Source of the DNA: JAACFF01 sp963701435
Lineage (GTDB): Bacteria > Chloroflexota > Anaerolineae > Promineifilales > Promineifilaceae
NCBI GenBank assembly: GCA_963701435.1
Contig: CAVPAL010000004.1
Location: 62,001-126,000 of the forward strand
Reading direction: 5' to 3'
Length of the DNA stretch: 64,000 nucleotides
The position numbers and the translations under genes are program-made. Below the pieces are notes generated by a model. It was not told the origin of the DNA. It was given only the letters and a program-made list of their open reading frames with translations, and searched no databases. Below are positions 60,626 to 64,000 of the stretch, piece by piece; the stretch's first letter is position 1, and the number at the start of each line of letters is the position of its first letter.

Positions 60626-61789
60626 TTAATTGCCCGTATATGTTTTTATGGCCTCATAGATTGGTTTGGCAATAAATTCCGGCGTGACCAGGGTGAAATA
60701 ATCCATGTAACTTTTGGTGGGCGCCGGGAAGCGGAAAGCCCAAAGCGCTAACATTTCAACAAAAGGCCAATTTTCCTCAGCAAATTGCAGCGCGTCGAGG
60801 GTGTATTGAATGCGCTGTCCCGGTCGCACGCCAAATGTCCAGCGTGGATGGTCGTTCCAGCCCGTTTCAGTGATGAATATTTTAGTTTCTCCATCGCCAT
60901 TTTTTTCCATTACGTCGCGCACCAGCTCCACGCGGCGAAAGTTTAGAATCTTGGGATCCGGCTCGGAGTCGGTTGGGAAGGTGAGTCCATAGGCATGTAC
61001 GGCGAGACCGTCAAAATAATCGGCTGCGCCGGCCGCATACATTTGGTCAAGATAAGTCAGGTCGTTCAAACCCCAGGGTGATCCTTCCGGTTCCAATGTG
61101 GGCGCCAGAGCGCCGGCCAGGATTTGCATGTCAGGGTTGACAGCTTTGACGGCCGGATACACGATTTTCAACAAATTGACATAATCTTGTGCTGTCGCAG
61201 GTTGATAGCCCCACTCATAGCTCAAATTAGGCTCGTTGCCGATAATCATGTAGTCTACCTTGCCGCGATACCTTTCCGCAAACGCGGCGGCGAAGGCGGC
61301 AAAATCAGAATAGGCGTTTTCATCTAAATAGGTCAGAGGTGTATCGGGCGGGCGGGCCCAATCCGGCGTCAGGCCAATGCGCGCAATGATCCTGAGGCCC
61401 TGCGCATGGGCATGGTCAACAACCTGGTCGGGATGTTCCCAGGCAATGCCGCCATCAGCGGCGTGGTAATAGGCCCAAGGGAAAAATTCTACAATCCAGG
61501 GGGCGCCCATTTCGCGCACCATTTGTAAACTGCGCTGAATTTTCCATTCCTCGACTTCGTCGGTCAGGCGCGTATGCACGCCGACAATGGGATGTTCACT
61601 GTTGACGGTTTGTGAAGGACCTGGGGTGATGAGAATGGGCGCGGGTTGAATTAAGCGCAGCAGAATCAGTGTGAGCAGCGCAACCGAAGTAAAGCGGTAG
61701 AAGTTATCCAACAACTTGAAGAAATTAGTTTGGATCTTCGGCAGTTGCCGGCCGATAAGCTTTTTTCTGGCATTCAGCCATTTGATCAT
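60626..61789 (-). CDS. Membrane-anchored glycoside hydrolase (clan A, GH39/GH5-like)
   Basis: A signal anchor lies at about residues 32-50. The TIM-barrel domain (about 75-385) contains MIIGNEPNLSYEWG with the acid/base Glu after Asn, and KIFITETGWNDH with the nucleophile Glu. Other pieces (HAHAQGLRIIARIG, YFDGLAVHAYGL) fit clan A cellulase-like enzymes. It would cut polysaccharide at the outer face of the membrane. It is the third such glycosidase domain in the window. The start (ATG 61789) is uncertain. Confidence 0.8.
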   Translation of the reverse strand: MIKWLNARKKLIGRQLPKIQTNFFKLLDNFYRFTSVALLTLILLRLIQPAPILITPGPSQTVNSEHPIVGVHTRLTDEVEEWKIQRSLQMVREMGAPWIVEFFPWAYYHAADGGIAWEHPDQVVDHAHAQGLRIIARIGLTPDWARPPDTPLTYLDENAYSDFAAFAAAFAERYRGKVDYMIIGNEPNLSYEWGYQPATAQDYVNLLKIVYPAVKAVNPDMQILAGALAPTLEPEGSPWGLNDLTYLDQMYAAGAADYFDGLAVHAYGLTFPTDSEPDPKILNFRRVELVRDVMEKNGDGETKIFITETGWNDHPRWTFGVRPGQRIQYTLDALQFAEENWPFVEMLALWAFRFPAPTKSYMDYFTLVTPEFIAKPIYEAIKTYTGN

Positions 61790-61842
61790 GCCATAAATTA
61801 TACTTTGGGCCAATTTGTCTCGCGAGTGTTCTCATTCCCCGG

Positions 61843-63033
61843 CTAGCTGATCACGCCCAACTCTCGGCCTACATTCCCAAAAATTTCTAACGCCTCTTCA
61901 ATATCGGAATTGGTGTGGGCGGCTGAATTCATAACTCGAATGCGCGCTTTGCCTTGCGGCACGGTGGGAAAGCCAATCGCCATTGCGAATACGCCTTCGT
62001 CAAAAAGGCGACGGCTGAACGCCTGCGCCAGAGGCGCTTCACCCAGCATCACCGGCACGATCGGCGTTGCGCTGCTGCCGGTATCAAACCCCATTTGTAA
62101 CATGCCGGCCTGGAAAATTGCTGCATTTGACCAGAGCTTGTCAACCAGTTCAGATGATTCTTCTAAGATATTGATTGCTTCCAGACAGGCCGCTACATCG
62201 GGCACGGTCATGGCGCTGGAGAAGAGAAACGGCCGTCCCCGCTGGCGCAGCCACTCGACAATATCGGCGCGTCCGGCGACCAGACCGCCCACAACGCCAA
62301 AAGCTTTACTCAAAGTACCAATCTCAATGTCGACGCGTCCGTGCAGACCAAAATGGTCAACAATGCCGCGCCCGCCATTGCCGAGGACCCCTTCGCCATG
62401 CGCGTCGTCAACCATCAGCATAATGTCATAGGTTTCAGCGACCTTAACTAATTTATCGAGCGGCGCGATGTCTCCGTCCATGCTGAAGACGCCGTCAGAA
62501 ATGATCAGGCGACGGCCGTATTCAGTTGTCGCTTCAATCTGGCGCACCAGGTCATTGACGTCATTGTGAGAATAACGCACAACCTGGGCGCGGCTCAGGC
62601 GGCAGCCGTCAATGATGCTGGCGTGGTTCAGCTCATCTGAAAAAATTATATCGCCACGCCCGACGATAGCAGGTATGGTCGCCAGATTGGCCGTAAAGCC
62701 GCTTTGGAAAGTGATACACGCCTCCGCATTTTTGAAGGCGGCCAAACGCTCCTCCAGCGTTACGTGCAGCGACATTGTGCCGGCGATGGTGCGCACGGCT
62801 CCCGGGCCGATGCCGTAGGCATCGATTCCTTTTTGGGCGGCGGCGCGCATGCGGGGATGGTTGGCCAGGCCAAGATAATTATTGGCGCAAAAATTCAGCA
62901 GGGAACGGCCGTTAATCGTAACCCGCGCATCCATTGGTGAATCAATGGTGCGAATTGAATTATATAGGCCGGCAGCCTTCAAATTAGCAATTTCCTCCTG
63001 AATCCAGGCCGTTTTTTGAGAGTTGGTTTGCAT
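61843..63033 (-). CDS. Glycine C-acetyltransferase / KBL-BioF family aminotransferase
   Basis: This PLP enzyme of the alpha-oxoamine synthase family (396 residues) joins an amino acid with an acyl-CoA. Motifs: NFCANNYLGLANHPR, GPGAVRTIAGTMSLHVTLEE, FSDELNHASIIDGCRLS, VDDAHGEGVLGNGGRGI and the PLP lysine in GTLSKAFGVVGG. Closest to 2-amino-3-ketobutyrate CoA ligase (kbl) by the LYNSIRTIDSPMDA N-terminus, so threonine breakdown is likely; BioF is a less likely alternative. AAGGAG precedes ATG 63033. It follows the Nif3-like gene by 16 bases. Confidence 0.93.
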   Translation of the reverse strand: MQTNSQKTAWIQEEIANLKAAGLYNSIRTIDSPMDARVTINGRSLLNFCANNYLGLANHPRMRAAAQKGIDAYGIGPGAVRTIAGTMSLHVTLEERLAAFKNAEACITFQSGFTANLATIPAIVGRGDIIFSDELNHASIIDGCRLSRAQVVRYSHNDVNDLVRQIEATTEYGRRLIISDGVFSMDGDIAPLDKLVKVAETYDIMLMVDDAHGEGVLGNGGRGIVDHFGLHGRVDIEIGTLSKAFGVVGGLVAGRADIVEWLRQRGRPFLFSSAMTVPDVAACLEAINILEESSELVDKLWSNAAIFQAGMLQMGFDTGSSATPIVPVMLGEAPLAQAFSRRLFDEGVFAMAIGFPTVPQGKARIRVMNSAAHTNSDIEEALEIFGNVGRELGVIS

Positions 63034-63049
63034 TTTAAAAAACTCCTTA

Positions 63050-63802
63050 CTACATGGCTGTTGGAAAATCAAAAAATTGAGTCTCCAGGCCAAATTTTTG
63101 GACCAGCAGTTCCCCCAAGGCTTTTACCCCAACGGTTTCTGTCGCATAATGACCGGCAAAGATAACATTTATCCCATAATCTGAAGCGCCCCAATAATTG
63201 GCGTGAGAAGTTTCGCCGGTCAAAAATGTATCTGCACCGTTTGCCTTCGCTTCTGCAATTCGATCCGCTCCAAAGCCGGATACAACAGCCAGACGGCGCA
63301 CATTTTTAGGCCCATATGATAGCAGTCGCGCATCCGTTTGTAACTGCTGGTTGACCTTCTGCAAGAGAGCTTCAATTGATATATTGAGATTACCGAGAAC
63401 TCCGATTTGTGTTCCTTTGGCTTCGCACCACCAACCTGTAACTTCAACCCCCAAAAGGCGCGCCAATACCGCATTGTTGCCAACTTCAGGATGTGCATCC
63501 AGCGCCAGATGTGCGGCATACAGATTGATTCCATTAGCGAGCAGCTGGCGTACTCTGGCGCCCAATGGGCCGGTAAGCGGTTCCACATTACGCCAAAAAA
63601 TACCGTGGTGCACCAGGAGCATATCGGCTTGCCACGCTGCGGCCGCCTGGATTGTTACCGGCGCAGTATCTACCGCCAGCGCCACCCGTTGGATACGGGA
63701 ATTATCTGCTTCAACCTGCAAACCCTGAGGCCCATAATCGGGAATCTGGGCGATTTGTAAATATTCATCAAGGTAGGTAAGTAATTCAGAACGATTAAGC
63801 AT
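63050..63802 (-). CDS. Nif3-like dinuclear metal centre protein
   Basis: This is a family member (YqfO/GTP cyclohydrolase I type 2 homologue) of 250 residues. Metal-binding motifs: DMLLVHHGIFW with two His, YAAHLALDAHP, and late GETSHANYW and GHYATETVG. The function of the family is unsettled; a role in metal or NAD-related metabolism was proposed. The start at ATG 63802 follows family length; no strong ribosome site. It is upstream of and probably co-transcribed with the KBL gene. Confidence 0.92.
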   Translation of the reverse strand: MLNRSELLTYLDEYLQIAQIPDYGPQGLQVEADNSRIQRVALAVDTAPVTIQAAAAWQADMLLVHHGIFWRNVEPLTGPLGARVRQLLANGINLYAAHLALDAHPEVGNNAVLARLLGVEVTGWWCEAKGTQIGVLGNLNISIEALLQKVNQQLQTDARLLSYGPKNVRRLAVVSGFGADRIAEAKANGADTFLTGETSHANYWGASDYGINVIFAGHYATETVGVKALGELLVQKFGLETQFFDFPTAM

Positions 63803-63831
63803 ATGTTTACCAATTCTTAACAAAAACCCAA

Positions 63832-63861
63832 TTGACTGATAACGTCTGTTTTGAGTATACT
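63832..63861 (+). promoter_or_regulatory. Strong promoter of the HNH endonuclease gene
   Basis: TTGACT at 63832-63837 and TATACT at 63856-63861 with 18 bases between. The expected start near 63868-63870 is only a few bases before the ATG at 63872, so the mRNA may be leaderless. Confidence 0.75.
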
Positions 63862-63871
63862 CCCGTTTGCT

Positions 63872-64000
63872 ATGAGCAGATATGGCGTCTTGAATGAGCC
63901 GGTGCTCATTCTTAATGCGAACTTTGAGCCGTTACACGTATGTAACACAAAACGCGCGTTGGGACTGGTTTTTGCTGGGAAAGCAGAGATCATTCTAAAC
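63872..64000 (+). CDS. HNH endonuclease, 5' part
   Basis: The first 43 residues are inside the window and run off its end. The sequence VLILNANFEPLHVCNTKRAL then GLVFAGKAEIILN is the typical start of a small HNH endonuclease family common in Chloroflexota, Cyanobacteria and Actinobacteria. The catalytic HNH part lies outside the window. No ribosome site precedes the ATG, matching the leaderless promoter. Confidence 0.85.
   Translation, partial: MSRYGVLNEPVLILNANFEPLHVCNTKRALGLVFAGKAEIILN

Larger units (their letters stand above)
1116..62912. repeat. Highly iterated palindrome ACGGCCGT (dispersed)
   Basis: The octamer ACGGCCGT, often extended to AACGGCCGTT, was counted by eye about 75 times. 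Examples start at 1116, 1201, 1225, 2388, 6393, 9123, 11306, 15009, 19251, 24251, 28392, 36184, 40364, 40380, 46188, 51602, 54864, 59980 and 62905. About one copy is expected by chance in 64 kb. It falls in different codon frames (Glu-Thr-Ala-Val in recN and prmA, Asn-Gly-Arg in dnaJ) and also in intergenic DNA (15009, 15927, 35608, 50528), so selection or a process acts on DNA, not protein. No copy was found between 28392 and 33947 or between 54864 and 58464. Confidence 0.9.

Noticed and set aside
63933..63948. GTTACA-CGTA-TGTAAC palindrome in the HNH gene, similar to the site at 52124-52137
   Set aside because: It is inside a conserved coding motif and the spacing differs, so chance is the simplest explanation.
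1..64000. tRNA, rRNA or CRISPR array
   Set aside because: No cloverleaf-type T-loop context, rRNA core sequence or regularly spaced direct repeats were found by reading; a dedicated covariance search was not possible here.

Overview
The window reads as a chromosomal segment of a Chloroflexota bacterium, most likely class Anaerolineae. This is an inference from gene content and style: an hrcA-grpE-dnaK-dnaJ-prmA operon with a CIRCE site, a translin-family protein, DUF3048/DUF4230/DUF2207/DUF3467 proteins, a TGS-uridine kinase, glycosidase mosaics carrying SH3b or NBR1-type Ig domains, and mixed ATG/GTG/TTG starts. No rRNA, tRNA or CRISPR array was seen. Base composition is moderate, with a GC-rich block at about 28.6-33.9 kb.

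Layout. 0-5.6 kb: end of a TPR/B-box membrane protein, recN, a convergent S41 protease and a sugar-phosphate transferase. 5.6-11.7 kb: heat-shock operon with a near-consensus promoter and a perfect CIRCE, closed by a strong terminator. 11.7-13.7 kb: infA and a ribosomal protein S1 with a very long acidic tail. 14.2-23.4 kb: a MacAB/Lol-like export locus (three ABC ATPase domains, one CRP-like sensor domain fused to two of them, a duplicated FtsX permease, two HlyD adaptors, one winged-helix regulator). 23.5-28.2 kb: FAH-family enzyme, a peptidase M23/SH3b/glycosidase mosaic, and a DUF3048 lipoprotein gene with a broken linker. 28.2-34 kb: accessory block with a frameshifted HTH/NB-ARC/TPR regulator, a sulfotransferase and several palindromic repeats, followed by an MFS-ADH-TPR operon. 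35.7-40.2 kb: housekeeping and unknown genes, including uridine kinase and ArsA genes that are each split by one extra base. 40.2-44.6 kb: membrane and DUF proteins. 44.6-48.1 kb: translin and DUF3467 diverge from archease and RtcB, a probable RNA-processing cluster. 48.4-50.8 kb: comEA, rluB, scpB and an SRPBCC pseudogene. 51-55.3 kb: esterase and a 1034-residue mosaic protein. 55.4-59.5 kb: a four-gene SPFH/zinc-ribbon/DUF2207 membrane cluster. 59.7-64 kb: orphan solute-binding lipoprotein, membrane-anchored glycosidase, KBL-type aminotransferase, Nif3-like protein and the start of an HNH endonuclease gene.

Two signals stand above ordinary annotation. First, the 8-base palindrome ACGGCCGT occurs about 75 times (counted by eye) against roughly one expected by chance. 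It appears in coding DNA of both strands, in different codon frames, and in intergenic DNA, like the HIP1 palindrome of cyanobacteria. Second, a 117-118 bp element with terminal repeats TTAGGTAA/TTACCTAA and two inner hairpins is present in two copies whose stems are conserved or co-vary while the loops have diverged. Its end motif also coincides with the stop codons of three unrelated genes. Single-base frame breaks in several conserved genes suggest either assembly indels or real decay and should be checked against reads.
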